From positions 1-44,669 of the forward strand of contig JNVV01000087.1 in NCBI GenBank assembly GCA_000733355.1: a stretch of 44,669 bases of DNA, in the 5' to 3' direction. The position numbers and the translations under genes are program-made. Within the stretch, counting starts at the first letter, position 1. The number at the start of each line of letters is the position of its first letter. The notes under the pieces are model-generated. The model searched no databases and was not told where the DNA came from. It saw nothing but the letters and a program-made list of their open reading frames with translations. Below are positions 20,229 to 31,040 of the stretch, piece by piece. The DNA comes from Falciphora oryzae (lineage: Eukaryota > Ascomycota > Sordariomycetes > Magnaporthales > Magnaporthaceae).

Positions 20229-22009
20229 CTAGTCTTTTGTGAACGCATGAGTTGGTACAAGCTTCGCTTGGACTTTTAATTCCACCCGGTGTCCGTTTGG
20301 CCCTTTTAATATCAAGGTATTTCGGAGCCTCTCGCTTGGAGCCAAGTTGTTATTTATGCGTTGGAACTTTTTGTAATGCCACATTGCGGCATCATACGCT
20401 GTAGAAATGTTTTTCCACTCTTCAGGCGAGTACAGTTGGACTGTAGGTTGGTCGTGGTAGAAGAAGGCGCAGACAACATAAAAGCTGCAGCCCAAAGCCG
20501 GTCGCAGGAGTGACCAACGTTTCGGAGTTAGCCGTAAATGGACGTATCCGAGCAGGTCAAAATACGGCCCCCCGTACGGGATTGGGTGGAGGAAACTGAG
20601 GGTGGGCGCACCAAAACGTCCTCGAGGCTCGGCGTCAATTGGATAGACACAATCTAGTTCTGACGGGGGAAACCGCCTGCCAGCAGCCCGGACAGGCCGA
20701 AACCGGGCAGATGGCACACAGTCGGTTATAATGTACGAGTCACCCTCGAAACTCGTCGATAGCATTGGTAGGAGTGTCTGGGGGTCCGCAGTTGAGTTCT
20801 CGTTGCAGAGGTATCCACGTGGAACACGCGGCTCGTATCCGCTATAGCGCCCGAGAAACTCGTAACTCAACCGCGCAAACCTTCCAGGGCCAACCTTTTC
20901 CAGCAACATGTATATACTCGCATCTCCGTGATTTGCAGCTGATACTGTTGCACCGGAGTTGGCGATCTTGAGACCGTAGCACGCCCCACCAGACTCGAGT
21001 TTAAGGACTTCCATTATGGCATCCCGGATGAATAGTCCTCCATTCTCCAAGGAAAAAGAAAATTGTTGCGTGTCTAGCTCACGAAGTACTATTCGAGTGA
21101 TTTCGGCATCTTTGTCGAATGTCGTGGGCAGGAAGTCGGCCGCCGATCGAGCCAGCAGGGAGCGGTATGGACTTTGACCATTATGACTCCCTTCGCAGTT
21201 GTGGGTCCTCCCCCGCTCATCGGGGTTATCCCAAGGGTAAAATATGCCAAGATCGTCGGACTGCTTGATGATTTCCCGCTGCAAACGAAGCAATGCCTTG
21301 CTGCCCTCGCCATAAAGCAATGGCATATTGACGTCGAAGATCCCCAGTAAACAGTAGGCAAGGTCCTCGATCCTCGTCGTTATCCTAGTGGCAGCCCACG
21401 ACATTTTTATGGCCGCAGTGGTTTCTCCCGGCCTTTGGGAAATGTCCTCGGTGTGCAGTATATCAAAGTGAATTCTGGTGATGGTTGCGATCAGGCTTTG
21501 GATGTCATGCGACGACTTGGCACCAACCGGGGTCCAGGTCTGGTCGAGGAACGCTACTTTCCTGGGAGCGACAAGCTCCTGCAAGCACCAACCACGTGTA
21601 AACCAGCGGCATCGGGGCAGATTGGTAGCCAAGTCTGCGCCAGCCTCGAGGTCGCTGAGGTAGGCGTAGCAAACCCGAGCATCTTTGTACCGTTGGAACA
21701 TAGAGTCGATGGCCTCGCTGGCTCGGTGAGGTCATTCTTGTTGATGCAACAGGCGTCGATCCAAATGTAATCGTGACCATCCTTGGCCGCGATCGCGCAG
21801 GCTTGCTTGATCTTCTTGAACCCAGGATTGTTGCTTCGAGATCCAGAAGGCAAGATGCGGACCGAGTCCATGACGCGCGTCATTTCTTGGAAGTCGGCCT
21901 CTTGGCCATCGACCCAGGTGTGCGATAGGATTGCGTAGGGAGGAGTAGAAGTTTCGTTGCTGGAGACGCTCATGCGGAGGGTCTTGACATCTGTCAGTCT
22001 GATGGGCAT
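20229..22009 (-). pseudogene. HET-domain gene with a single frameshift
   Basis: From the ATG at 22009 (MPIRLTDVKTLRMSV) the frame encodes the first half of a HET domain: YAILSHTW at residues 25-32 and GHDYIWIDACCINKNDL. At about 21720 the frame is lost. The continuation is in another frame: SMFQRYKDARVCYAYLSD, CRWFTRGWCLQELVAP and about 400 further residues to the stop at 20229. Compared with the family (ELSEAINSMF) a single base seems to be missing between GAG and AGCGAG. Apart from this the protein of about 590 aa is complete. HET proteins trigger incompatibility cell death when non-self is sensed. The frameshift could be a true null allele or a sequencing error. Confidence 0.8.
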
Positions 22010-22533
22010 TGTGATAGGGCGGCGGGAGCAGAAGGAACGGCAAGTATTTGTCGGTAGGAAGTGGTTTCGCGTGAAACCGCTTATTGTTGTCGGAAAACGA
22101 TTGCTATTTATGCTGGGCTTCTCGACGTATGGAGGTGAACAAAGTGTGGATGCTGGGGTGGGGACAGTTCGAGACAGGCTGGGGAGGCGATGGCATCTGG
22201 GAGAGACGAACCCCTCCATGCACGTTTTCAGCTCTAGCCAGGGGCCAGCCATATCTCAGAACGAGCTCGTGGTACCGGAGGGCTAGTTAGTCGTGAGCCC
22301 GCGTGATGAGGATGCGTTCCCCAGGGCGGTAGGCGAGGAGCCGCATGCGGTTGCTGTCATATCGCCCACCCAGCTTATTATGCCCGGTCACCGCAGGTAA
22401 TTACCGCCGCGGCTCTAGGAGTTAGCCAATGCGGTGAATAGAATATCGGATCTGCCGCAAGGTTTTCAATGAGCCCTTGGTTCCTCCTGGCCAACAAGTC
22501 GCCTACCTAGAACATTTGTTTTAAAACTCTGGT
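22010..22533. other. HET pseudogene upstream region
   Basis: This is the promoter side of the HET pseudogene. The HET frame is open for some 80 codons upstream of 22009, but those residues do not look like a HET N-terminus. No other gene was seen. Confidence 0.4.
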
Positions 22534-22535
22534 TA

Positions 22536-22975
22536 ACGTGGTTCACCACCGAGTCGCGCACTTCGAAATCACGTGTCAAACGCGATTTTCGACACCCTTG
22601 CTAACTCGGCCAATTTAAGCTTAAATTTAACTAAATTTAAACAGGTTATATGAAACTAAGTAACAAATTTAATTTATTTTTCTTAGATTTTTATAAATTT
22701 TTATTATTACTTTTTTAAAGTAATTTGCATATTTTACACAGTGTATTATACAGTGTTTCGAACTAACCTTAAAGGGGTAATAATAAAAATCTAAGAAAAT
22801 TAAATTGAATTTACTACGTAGTTAAATATAACATATTAAAATTTGGTTAAATTTAGGCTTAAATTGGCCGAGTTAGCAAGGGTATCGAAAATCGCGTTTA
22901 ATATGCGATTTCGAAGTGCGCGACTCGGTGGTTTGCGCGACTCGGTGGTTTGCGCGACTCGGTGGTGAACCACGT
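22536..22975. mobile_element. Foldback MITE, copy A (440 bp, TA duplication)
   Basis: The element begins ACGTGGTTCACCACCGAGTC and ends with its inverted copy. It is flanked by TA at 22534-22535 and 22976-22977. Almost the whole length is self-complementary around a centre near 22740-22765 (CAGTGTATTATACAGTG), so it can fold into one long hairpin. The right arm carries three tandem copies of a 17-bp unit (GCGCGACTCGGTGGTTT) where the left arm has one. It has no coding capacity. TA target duplication and TIRs point to mobilisation by a Tc1/mariner-type transposase. Confidence 0.85.
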
Positions 22976-22985
22976 TAATTATTTA

Positions 22986-23397
22986 GGGCAGGTTTGGTAG
23001 TAAAGGTGTTTTTTGTTTTTTCCATACAAAAGCTATAAACCGACGGTTTTTTCCAAATTTAAATCTGATGTAAATTTGCAAAACTTGATAAAAATAAATT
23101 TTTAACTGTTAATTAGTGTGAGAGCCGATAGGTAGGTCGTCAGAAGTGGTGGTTAGGTGGGTTGTATTGAAAAGAATTGCAGGCACCAGGGCCGGAGGCC
23201 CTGGGTGCAAGATATTTGTGGTGCCTGGGGGCCAGGTCACGTGGCCGGCCCAGGCCCTCTGTCAGCCATGACAATTAGTTCTTCTTTAACTAAACGTTTC
23301 AAGCTTTTAAATGCACTTGTCGGTAAAGGGATTTCCAAGCACCAAAAAACTAGCAAAAAACAAAAAACCAAAAAACCATTTACCACCAAACCTGCCC
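22986..23397. mobile_element. Second, unrelated MITE with TIRs (about 412 bp)
   Basis: The left end GGGCAGGTTTGGTAGTAAAG and the right end (reverse complement GGGCAGGTTTGGTGGTAAAT) match over about 35 bp with a few differences, continuing into a GTTTTTT tract. The left end is preceded by TA and the right end is followed by TTA. The centre is GC-rich and partly palindromic (GGCCGGAGGCCC). It lies only about 10 bp from copy A. No protein-coding frame. Confidence 0.7.
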
Positions 23398-23896
23398 TTA
23401 AGCTAGCAATTTGTTCTCCTAAAAACTTCGCCACGAGGGCCGGGCTTGCACGGCGCGCGTAGGAGCCTAGGCGACGGGGTCGCGGTATACTTCAAAGTCC
23501 CGGAGGCCCGGGCCCTCGCGGCAGAGCTCGTTCTGGATGCAGGTCAGGATTTTCCGCAGCATTTCCGTCCTCTTGCCCGCATGGGCATCTACCACGCTAC
23601 TAAGCCTGTTGTTCGTCCGGCCCGTCTGGAGATAGCCCAGCTTGAAAACCCCGCGGCAGAGCCTGAGCGGGGTTATCAGCTGCGTTGTGCTTGCTTCTTC
23701 CTGCCAAAACACAGCTTTAAAGTCGTTCTCCCATGGCAGGACCTGCTCCTGCCAGCACGGCACTGCTCGGTCCGGGCTCTACTTTTCGCCAGATTCGATT
23801 GCGGCCGCTTGAAGCTGATAGACCTCGACCGCACCCCTTTGCGGAGCAACCAAAAATCCGACCCGTCGCAGTTGGGCCAAAGAAGAGGCAGCAAGG
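23398..23896 (-). other. Possible gene fragment before the HET stub
   Basis: On the - strand a frame of 98 codons (23763-23467) ends with TEMLRKILTCIQNELC and LRDFEVYRDPVA. It looks protein-like, but I do not know the family. There is no splice pattern or upstream continuation. It may be the tail of a decayed gene. The remaining sequence is the 5' flank of the HET stub. Confidence 0.3.
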
Positions 23897-24049
23897 ATGG
23901 CCATCCGACTCATCAACACAGAGGCGCTGCGGGTGAAGATGTTCGTCGGCGGGTCTGTCCCGAAGTACGCGATCCTGTCGTACAATTGGGTCGACGGCGA
24001 GGAGGTCCATTTCCACGAGATGACCCGTTACGGCGCAGCAATCCTGTAG
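23897..24049 (+). pseudogene. HET-domain stub (50 codons)
   Basis: The frame MAIRLINTEALRVKMFVG leads into KYAILSYNWVDGEEVHFHEM and a TAG at 24047-24049. It is the first 50 residues of a HET domain. The core motif, normally YAILSHTW, reads YAILSYNW, so a usually invariant His and the Thr are lost. Nothing of the remaining HET domain is found downstream. It is a truncated and degenerate paralogue of the HET genes at 20229 and 31886. Confidence 0.8.
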
Positions 24050-24336
24050 GACACTAACCCAGCCGGCAAGGGGGAACGCAGCTACTGCTGCCATTGCGAT
24101 TGCTGCGCCGGCGTGGCCGACTCGGCCGCCGATGAGGGGACTGGCCGCCACAGACGATGATCTCCGGCAGGTCGATATATTATCCCATGCCCTTCGAGCG
24201 GAGCCTATCAATGATGCCACGATTACCCCAATGGTCAAAACCAACGGCATTAGCTTCTCCAGTCATGCAGCACCCAGTATACATGCTCTGCTCTACAGCT
24301 ATGGCGGTGCCATTGGACGTATGGCCTATCCCCTTG
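24050..24336. other. Spacer with a short repeat shared with 7257-7292
   Basis: The sequence at 24297-24329 (CTATGGCGGTGCCATTGGAC...) matches, in reverse orientation, 7258-7290 near the pogo relic, with differences mostly of G-to-A or C-to-T type. It is probably a fragment of a dispersed repeat. Confidence 0.4.
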
Positions 24337-24346
24337 AGTGCCGTTA

Positions 24347-24459
24347 GACGGCGGAGGCCCAAACGGGAAAAGGGTGGTTGAAATAGGAAAAGAACCCCTG
24401 AATTTATCCTTGATAAAAATACGTGGCTGGCTGAGAGGAAAGATCTGCACTCCGCCGTC
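24347..24459. repeat. Small inverted-repeat element (113 bp) with TA flanks
   Basis: The left arm GACGGCGGAG and the right arm CTCCGCCGTC are inverted copies. They are bordered by TA at 24345-24346 and 24460-24461. The complementarity extends outwards (AGTGCCGT against ATGGCACT), giving arms of about 20 bp at 24337-24356 and 24450-24469 with one mismatch. It could be a tiny MITE or a hairpin. Confidence 0.5.
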
Positions 24460-24469
24460 TAATGGCACT

Positions 24470-25105
24470 TTGGGGGATGGCGGGACTGTTGCGGGTACCC
24501 CTGGATGCTCCCTGTGAAGCTTAATCAAAGGGAAAGCCAGGGATGCCCTGTGGCCGTAGTAGATCCCTGCCTGAGCCCAGGCCAACCGACTTCACTAGCG
24601 TGCGTTTATCAACCCTCAAGAAGCTTTTGTAAAATATTCGCCCAAGAGATGAGGGGATGGGACTTTTCCAATTTGATGTCGCTGGCCATGGGGCCACGCC
24701 TGGAACCAGTCCATACTTGCAGTTATTCCCAACCTTAATGGCCTAAAGTTCGCAGGGATGCCTCAGCTAGCTCTACTATAGGTGCTTCACCTTAAGACGC
24801 CCAGTCCCTCGGAAAGCTTTCTAAACATTACCCCTTTATACTTTATTCTCGGCTCGACACTCGCGCCAGCTGTATTTCCTCCCCAGCTCTGCTCTCGATC
24901 CATCTTTTTCCGCATCATTATGATTTAGATGGGCTTCCAGCCGAGTCCGAACCAAGCTGCAGGCCGGCGCAGGCTGTCCTGTTTTATCCCTGAGCATGTT
25001 CTCGGATCCTGTTCTCGGAATTTATAGGTTCTCCTGCAAAGCTTCTGCATTGGCGACGCCGCCCCTGAATCGCCCATCCCTATTCACTCCGTCACGGCCA
25101 TAGCC
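24470..25105. other. Intergenic region upstream of the rhodopsin-like gene
   Basis: No convincing ORF. CT-rich blocks near 24880-24910 are typical of fungal promoters. Confidence 0.4.
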
Positions 25106-27200
25106 ATGGTGGCGGACGGCGACCTGCGCCGGGAGACCACCGCGAGCACCATCGGACTGCTGGCCGTCACCACGCCGCTCGTCGTCATCAGGATTTGGGT
25201 TCGGTGGGAAAGGACGAGTCTAGGATGGGACGACGGTAAGTTCGTCCTTCTTCTGTCATTTTGGCAACAAAATTCCACAAGCCGGAATCCCAAAGAATGT
25301 TGTATGCAATCCGACACTGACCATCTTGTCAATATCATGGTGCGAATACGACCAGGTTTGATATTTTTCAGCTGGGTAAGTCGATGCCCATCGCTGCGCC
25401 AGCTTCTTGGCGACGCCGGAGCCCCTTCTTGTGACGCGATTCCTCGGCGCTAAGAGACCTGCCCGTCGTCGCCAGGTCTGCTACGTTGTATTCTCGGCTG
25501 CGTTGATAGCTGGTGAGCCAGTCCCGACGTTGTGTCATTCTCAGCATGCGACCACCTTCGCGTGGCTACATCGCTAACGCAGACATAGCCGTCGGCCTAG
25601 GCGTGGGTAGACATATGGAGGCCGTGACACCCGAGAATTTACCTATGATGCTCAGGCTCATTATGGTCTGCTCGGACGTCTGGTCCTGGGGCATCGCCGC
25701 CGCCAAGGCTTCCTTCGCGTTCCTTTACATGCGCCTCATCTCGGACCGCCGCCTGGACCGCCTCAACAAGTGCGTCCTCATCCTCCTCGTCTGCCAGGCC
25801 CTAGAGTCGACCTTTTACAACTTGTTCCAGTGCAACCCCGTATACAAGGCCTGGACGCCGAGCGCCGAAGGGACCTGCGTTAGCCTGCTGCCCCTCTGGT
25901 GGAGCGGGGTGAGTCCCTCTTTGTCTCGTATTGGAGTGCGACACGTGAGGACGAACGCGTTCAGGTCGCTTCCTAAATTGCTGATGCTGTTTGAGACCAC
26001 GGACAGTTCATCTTCAAAATCGTTATCGACCTGATATTATTCATAGAACCGATACCTTTCATCTGGCGCCTTCAACGTCTACCAATAACGAAGAAGATAG
26101 GCATCATCTTCATGCTTTCGCTCGGTCTTCTGTCATTATCCCCCCAACCCATCCCAAGATTATGAGTAAATCAAAAAAAAGTTTGGAAAGCTAATATCCT
26201 TCCAATTTTTTTATTCCCTTAGGATATGCGGCATTGCTATTCTTCGCATTGTCCAGGCCAATAAGGTCGACTCGGATGTTTCCTGTGAGACTTACCTTTA
26301 ATTACCCCGCGAGATGATCATCGTACAGAACCGAAGGCAGAGAAGAGGCCGTCATTTGGAACACAGTTAGCCGGGCACTAACACAAAAGTAAAAAATAAA
26401 AAAAATAAAAACAACTTTGGCCAACAGTCACGCTGGCCGAACCCCTAATATGGTCCGCAGCGGAGATCAGCGCAACCATGATCTGTGCGTGTGTTCCGGC
26501 CCTGCGCCAGGCCGTGCTCTACATCCCCTGGCTCAACCACCTGCTCGGCCTATCGTCAAAGGAAGACTCCGGGCCGCAGGGAGGCCAGCCACCGAGGGGG
26601 GCCGAAACGTTGGAGGAGGACCGCTACCGCCGCCGACACCGGAACTCGGACTCGAGGCGCCTGCGGCACCTGAGATACAGCGGTGCCACGACCGCAAACG
26701 ACAACAACTTCACCACCGTCGATATTGAGAGGTCCGCGGGAGGGGCCGCTGGCGGAGGCGGCGGCGGCGGCAGCGCTGGTGGGGGCAGTCACGGGTACGC
26801 CGCAAGACGGGGAGAAGGCTGCGGATCTCAGAACAACAGTGGCGCCGACAGCCACGGCAGCCGCGGCGGCGGACGACCTGCGTACGACGTGAGCCAGCCG
26901 TCTTCAGCAAGGTTGCACTTCGGCCTCACCAGCCACATCTCGTCCACGGGGCGGTCCAACGACACGAAGAACGGCCAGCAGGAGCCTCAAGAGGCGGGTG
27001 GCGGGCAGATAATACCACAACAAGAAGGACCGGTCCCGGAGGGGTCGTCGATCACTTCTCGACAGGGGGACCGCCGCATGGCTGGCGTCAAGGGGTTGGT
27101 AAGGGCGGCGGGCCAGTCGCAGATCGTGGTGACTCTCGAGATCAACCACGACGTCGAGGAGGTGCTGCCTGCCATGTTGCCATTGGTGCGGCGGTCATAA
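25106..27200 (+). CDS. PTH11/rhodopsin-domain membrane protein, multi-exon
   Basis: Suggested exons are 25106-25235, 25372-25375 (see below), 25457-25512, 25583-25908, 26007-26131, 26223-26284 and 26428-27200, totalling 491 aa. Motifs follow the Fung_rhodopsin (SAT4/PTH11-like) order: RIWVRWERTSLGWDD, a hydrophobic segment VCYVVFSAALIA, LGVGRHMEAV, WSWGIAAAKASFAFLYMRL, FQCNPVYKAW, FIFKIVIDLILF, ICGIAILRIV and LIWSAAEISATMICACVP. All later junctions keep frame with GT-AG introns. The join of exon 1 to the VCYVV exon does not, unless a 4-nt exon at 25372-25375 is used; otherwise one base is missing. The last 240 residues are a cytoplasmic-type tail with a long Gly run and many charged residues. 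The family includes PTH11, a surface-sensing receptor of Magnaporthe, but most members have no known ligand. Confidence 0.65.
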
Positions 27201-27937
27201 TCACCAGGCCCTGGGCGGCGGCTTTACCGGGTCGGCGATATGTTGTGGCGTCCAGCGGGCAGCCCCTGCTGTTTTATGTGGCTGTGTCGGCGTGACTATA
27301 GACTGTGGCTGGTGGGCTGCTTACTGTGCTTGTTGGTTCGGTTTGCTCTGGCCAGGCCGATGCCCAGGAACTTTCCGATCGCTCCAAAGAAGCGACGCGA
27401 CCCGAGGCGAGCAGCTTCTGGCGCCAATGTGGGGATGGGGTCAGTTTGTAGCTGAAGAAAGCCGAATATTCGGTACGTCACGAGCAGCCCCCTAGACTCC
27501 TGCAGGCCGGATTGTCCCATCAACGAGATTTGGCGTCGGCCCATGGGTGCCGGCCTCCATCACGAGGACCCATTCGCTGCCCCAGAACGCCCCGTCTGGT
27601 GGTCCCATCTCTCCACGGAGTTTCCTGCTCGCCCCTCGATTTCCCCATCAAATCCCCACGAAATAATGCATGATGCGGCGAGTCATGCCCGCGCGTTGCG
27701 ACCCCAGCCACGCGAGATGCAATTTAAAAAGGGAGACATCCCGTTTTTTGCGATTCCATGTCCCTCCGTGTCTGATGCTGCCGTCCTGCATCCTGCGTCT
27801 GCCTCCCGTCCACCCTCGTGGCCACGACCGGGCTCTTCCTTGAGCTTATCCAGTCCGGCGGAACGCTCGACGACATCTGCCCCTGACCCACACGCACGCA
27901 GCAACTTGGGTCGCGACATCAATCGCGACGCGCCAAA
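27201..27937. other. Promoter region of the MFS transporter gene
   Basis: Frames on both strands (up to 170 codons) lack motifs and look like chance. No other feature was seen. Confidence 0.4.
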
Positions 27938-30155
27938 ATGGGTGGCTTCAAGGCGGTCGAGGATCGGCCCACGCCCAAGGAGGTGTACAACTGGCGGCTT
28001 TACATCGAGTCGTCCATCATTGCCGTCGGGTCCTTCCTGTAGGTTGCATCCCGCTTCCTAGGACCGTGGAAGCCCACCGCTGACAGCCGCTGCCCAGGTT
28101 TGGATATGACTCTGCCTTTGTTGGCACGACCATCGCGCGCGCGAGCTTCAAGGCCGACTTTGGCGTGACCGGCGCCAACAGCAACAACATCTCCAGCAAC
28201 ATCACCTCGGCATTCCAGGCTGGCGCATTGGGTGGCGCCCTGGCGTCTTTTATGAGTAGGTTCCTCCGAACGCACCTAGACGCAGGCAGGGCGTGTTGCA
28301 CGTGACGATGCCATCGGACTAACCGGAGCCCTCCATGTCAGTTACCGAGTATGCGGGGCGGAAATGGGCCCTGAACAGCAGCTGCGTGATCTTCCTCGTC
28401 GGTGCGATGTTGATGACGGTAGCGACGAATCAGCTTGACTACATCTGTAAGCGTCATCTACCCATGCAAATTCCATCGCGCCCTCTCCAGCCATATCCCA
28501 CTAACCCTTGAACAAAAGACGTTGGTCGTGCCCTGACCGGCTTTGGCTGCGGCATCATCACCGCTACGGTGCCGAGCTACATCGCCGAGCTGTCCATCCC
28601 CTCCATCCGCGGCATCTTGACTGGCCTGTTCGAGATCACGTACCAGGTCGGGTCTCTGGTCGGCTTCTGGATCAACTATGGCATCAACAACACCATGGAC
28701 CCCAAGTCATCCGCCTCCTGGCGTGTCCCCATGGCCGTCCAGATCCCTCCCGCCGCACTGCTCCTGGTCGGCGCCTTTGTACTGCACGAGAGCCCGCTCT
28801 GGCTGCTGCGCAAGGGCAAGGAGGAGCAGACGTACAAGGCCCTAGAGACCTTGCGGAAGCTGCCGATTGACCACCAGTGTATGTTCCTTTGTACTCGCCT
28901 GCTCTTGTGACAGACAGTGAATTGACAAGTGCGGACAGACCTGCAAGAGGAGCTCCAGATGATGCGCGCAAGGCTTGCGGACGAGGCAGCGATTGCGAGC
29001 AGGTACGGAACCGGCACTGTCGCCTTCATCCGTGGTGCCATGCACGAGTTTGCGCAGAAGGGAATGTACAACCGTATCCTCCTCACGTTCTGCGCCTTTG
29101 CGCTCCAGAACATGTCCGGAGCAGCTGGTGAGCCTCACCCCTGCCCCTTGCCCCCTGCCCGTCTGTCGGTCGTCTTCGAACTTTTGCTGACGGATCGCTA
29201 CTACAAGCCATCAACTACTACTCCCCGACTCTGTTCGGCTCGCTCGGCATCACCGACGTCGCGCTCTACACTGGCATCTACGGCCTGGTGAAGGGTTAGT
29301 ACCTGATCCCTTGCGCTTCAAGCAACACCGCTGCTACGGGCTTTGCTAACCACCGCTATCCACCAGCCGTCGCGTCCATCATCTTCTACATCTTCTTGAT
29401 CGACATTTGGGGACGAAGGCAGCCCACAATCATTTCGTCGCTTGCATGCTCACTGTGTCTCTGGTTCGTCGGCGCCTACGTCTATGTCGGCAACCCCGCT
29501 GCCACCATCGCCGCGGGAGGCACCCTGTCCGAGTCCACCGCCGCCGGTGGTAAGGCCGCCACTGCCATGATCATGATCTACTCGGTCTTGTAAGCCCTGA
29601 TGCCCCATCAGTCAGATCCCCTCCCCATCTACCCATGACGGTTTGCTAATATCGTCGCAGCTGGTCCTTCGGTCTTAACGGCATCCCCTGGATTGTCTCG
29701 GCCGAGATCTTCCCTGGCGCCCTGCGCAACATCACTGGCACATTCGCTGCCCTGTGTCAATGGGCTACGCAGTTCGCCATCACCAAGGCTCTGCCGTACA
29801 TCTTCAGCTCCCTCGGCTTCGGGGTCTGGTTCTTCTTTGCCTGCTGGATGCTTCTCGCCACCGTCTGGGCCTTCTTCCTCCTGCCCGAGACCAAGGGACT
29901 CACCCTCGACCAGATTGACGGCATCTTGTATGTTTCCTTCCTCACCATCTTTGCACCCAACACCACTCTCCGGCTGCTCCCGGAATGCAAACGTTGAGGC
30001 TGCGCAAAATGCTGACATCTACCCTTTCGCTCAGTGGCTACATCGGCGACCGACGTAGCGGCCTGGTTGAGGTCACGCCGGCCAAGAAGTCGCTAGATGA
30101 GGAGCAGGCGCAGGACAAGACGCAAGCTGCCGAGCATGCCGAGCGGACGACGTAA
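27938..30155 (+). CDS. MFS sugar porter, quinate-permease type (9 exons, 536 aa)
   Basis: Exons: 27938-28038, 28098-28255, 28342-28446, 28519-28878, 28939-29127, 29208-29294, 29367-29589, 29661-29927 and 30035-30155. Every intron is GT-AG and every join keeps frame, giving 536 aa, normal for the sugar-porter family. Motifs in order: EDRPTPKEVYNWRLY near the N-terminus (as in fungal quinate permeases), FGYDSAFVGTT, EYAGRKW (loop 2-3), GCGIITATVPSYIAELS, HESPLWLLRKGKEEQ (loop 6-7), QNMSGAAAINYYSP (TM7), DIWGRRQPT (loop 8-9) and LLPETKGLTLDQIDG (after TM12). Twelve membrane segments are expected, so it should import a sugar, quinate-like acid or other polyol by proton symport at the plasma membrane. 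The substrate cannot be read from the sequence; the N-terminus favours the QutD/QA-Y group. Confidence 0.88.
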
Positions 30156-30709
30156 GAGGGTGGGTGGACCGTTGTTCCCTGCACCGGGTCTCTATCTCCG
30201 GTTCTAGGGGACGGCGTCTGCCCAGACTCCCACGGCCATACTGTATCATACTGTACTGTGCAATCCAAATAGTTGCCACGATACCCGAATTGTGTTGCAG
30301 CAAGCCACGATGAATCGTAGGCTCGCAACGAAAGGCATGTCTAGGTATAGCATGGGCGATTCTTGTCATCCACTTCTGCAATGCGCCGGTGTGACCTGTG
30401 TGCGGTGTCAATGCCAGGAAAAAAACAAGATCGTTTGTGCGCGCTAACGCCCGAACTCAACGCCTCCCTTGGCCCGTGGTCTTGTGTCGAAGGATCGACG
30501 AGACAAAATTTGAGTGAAAGTTGATTCTCACGATGGCGAAGCCCCTTTGGTTGTGTGGGCCCGCTCCCCTCCCCGTGACGAGATTCCTCGATTGCGCCGT
30601 GCCGTGAGGAAGACAGACTCCTCGCCGCGCTTCGCCGGCCCAGCCCCATCGTCCGCCTTGGCATCGTTCGTGGTGAGGGTTGCGGCGACCGTCTCTCCCG
30701 CGTGCGGCT
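30156..30709. other. 3' region of the MFS gene and of the small secreted peptide gene
   Basis: The genes converge here. Open frames on the - strand in this region are in different registers and I do not recognise them. No other gene was seen. Confidence 0.4.
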
Positions 30710-30871
30710 TTACATGTCCCCGTCCTCGATGCTGCTCGCCTCGTCACGCCTGACGGACCCCTTCTTCCTCGGCTGGAACGGCTTGGTTGGGACCGCCCTG
30801 GCCTCGAGCGGCGCCGCAGCGACGGCGGAGAGGAGGAAGGGGAGAAAGAAGAGTGCGTGTGAGATCTGCAT
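30710..30871 (-). CDS. Very small secreted peptide (53 aa) with dibasic sites
   Basis: The ATG at 30871 starts MQISHALFFLPFLLSAVAAA, a textbook signal peptide with a cleavage site after SAVAAA. The rest is only 33 residues: PLEARAVPTK, PFQPRKKGSVRRDE and an acidic end SSIEDGDM. It holds RKK and RR sites that kexin could cut, leaving short peptides such as GSV between them. There is no Cys. Upstream on the - strand there is a pyrimidine/purine-rich leader and a TATATAG sequence about 170 bp away, as expected of an expressed gene. An in-frame upstream ATG exists but would hide the signal peptide. A further 3' exon cannot be excluded. Confidence 0.5.
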   Translation of the reverse strand: MQISHALFFLPFLLSAVAAAPLEARAVPTKPFQPRKKGSVRRDEASSIEDGDM

Positions 30872-31040
30872 CTTGAGGTGCTGTTGAAGACAAAAAGAAA
30901 AGGAAAAACGAAAAGAAAAGAAAAAACAAAAACAAAAGGAAAACACAAAAACAAAACTGGATGTAGAGGAGGAAAAAAGAAGAAAAAAAAGTTGATGATG
31001 AAGACGGATCAGATCATGTTTCCCAGCCGGCTCTTCGATG

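Noticed and set aside
26341..26385. An extra rhodopsin exon reading AVIWNTV
   Set aside because: Splicing directly from 26284 to 26428 gives the family sequence LIWSAAEISATMI in frame. The AVIWNTV segment cannot be joined in phase.
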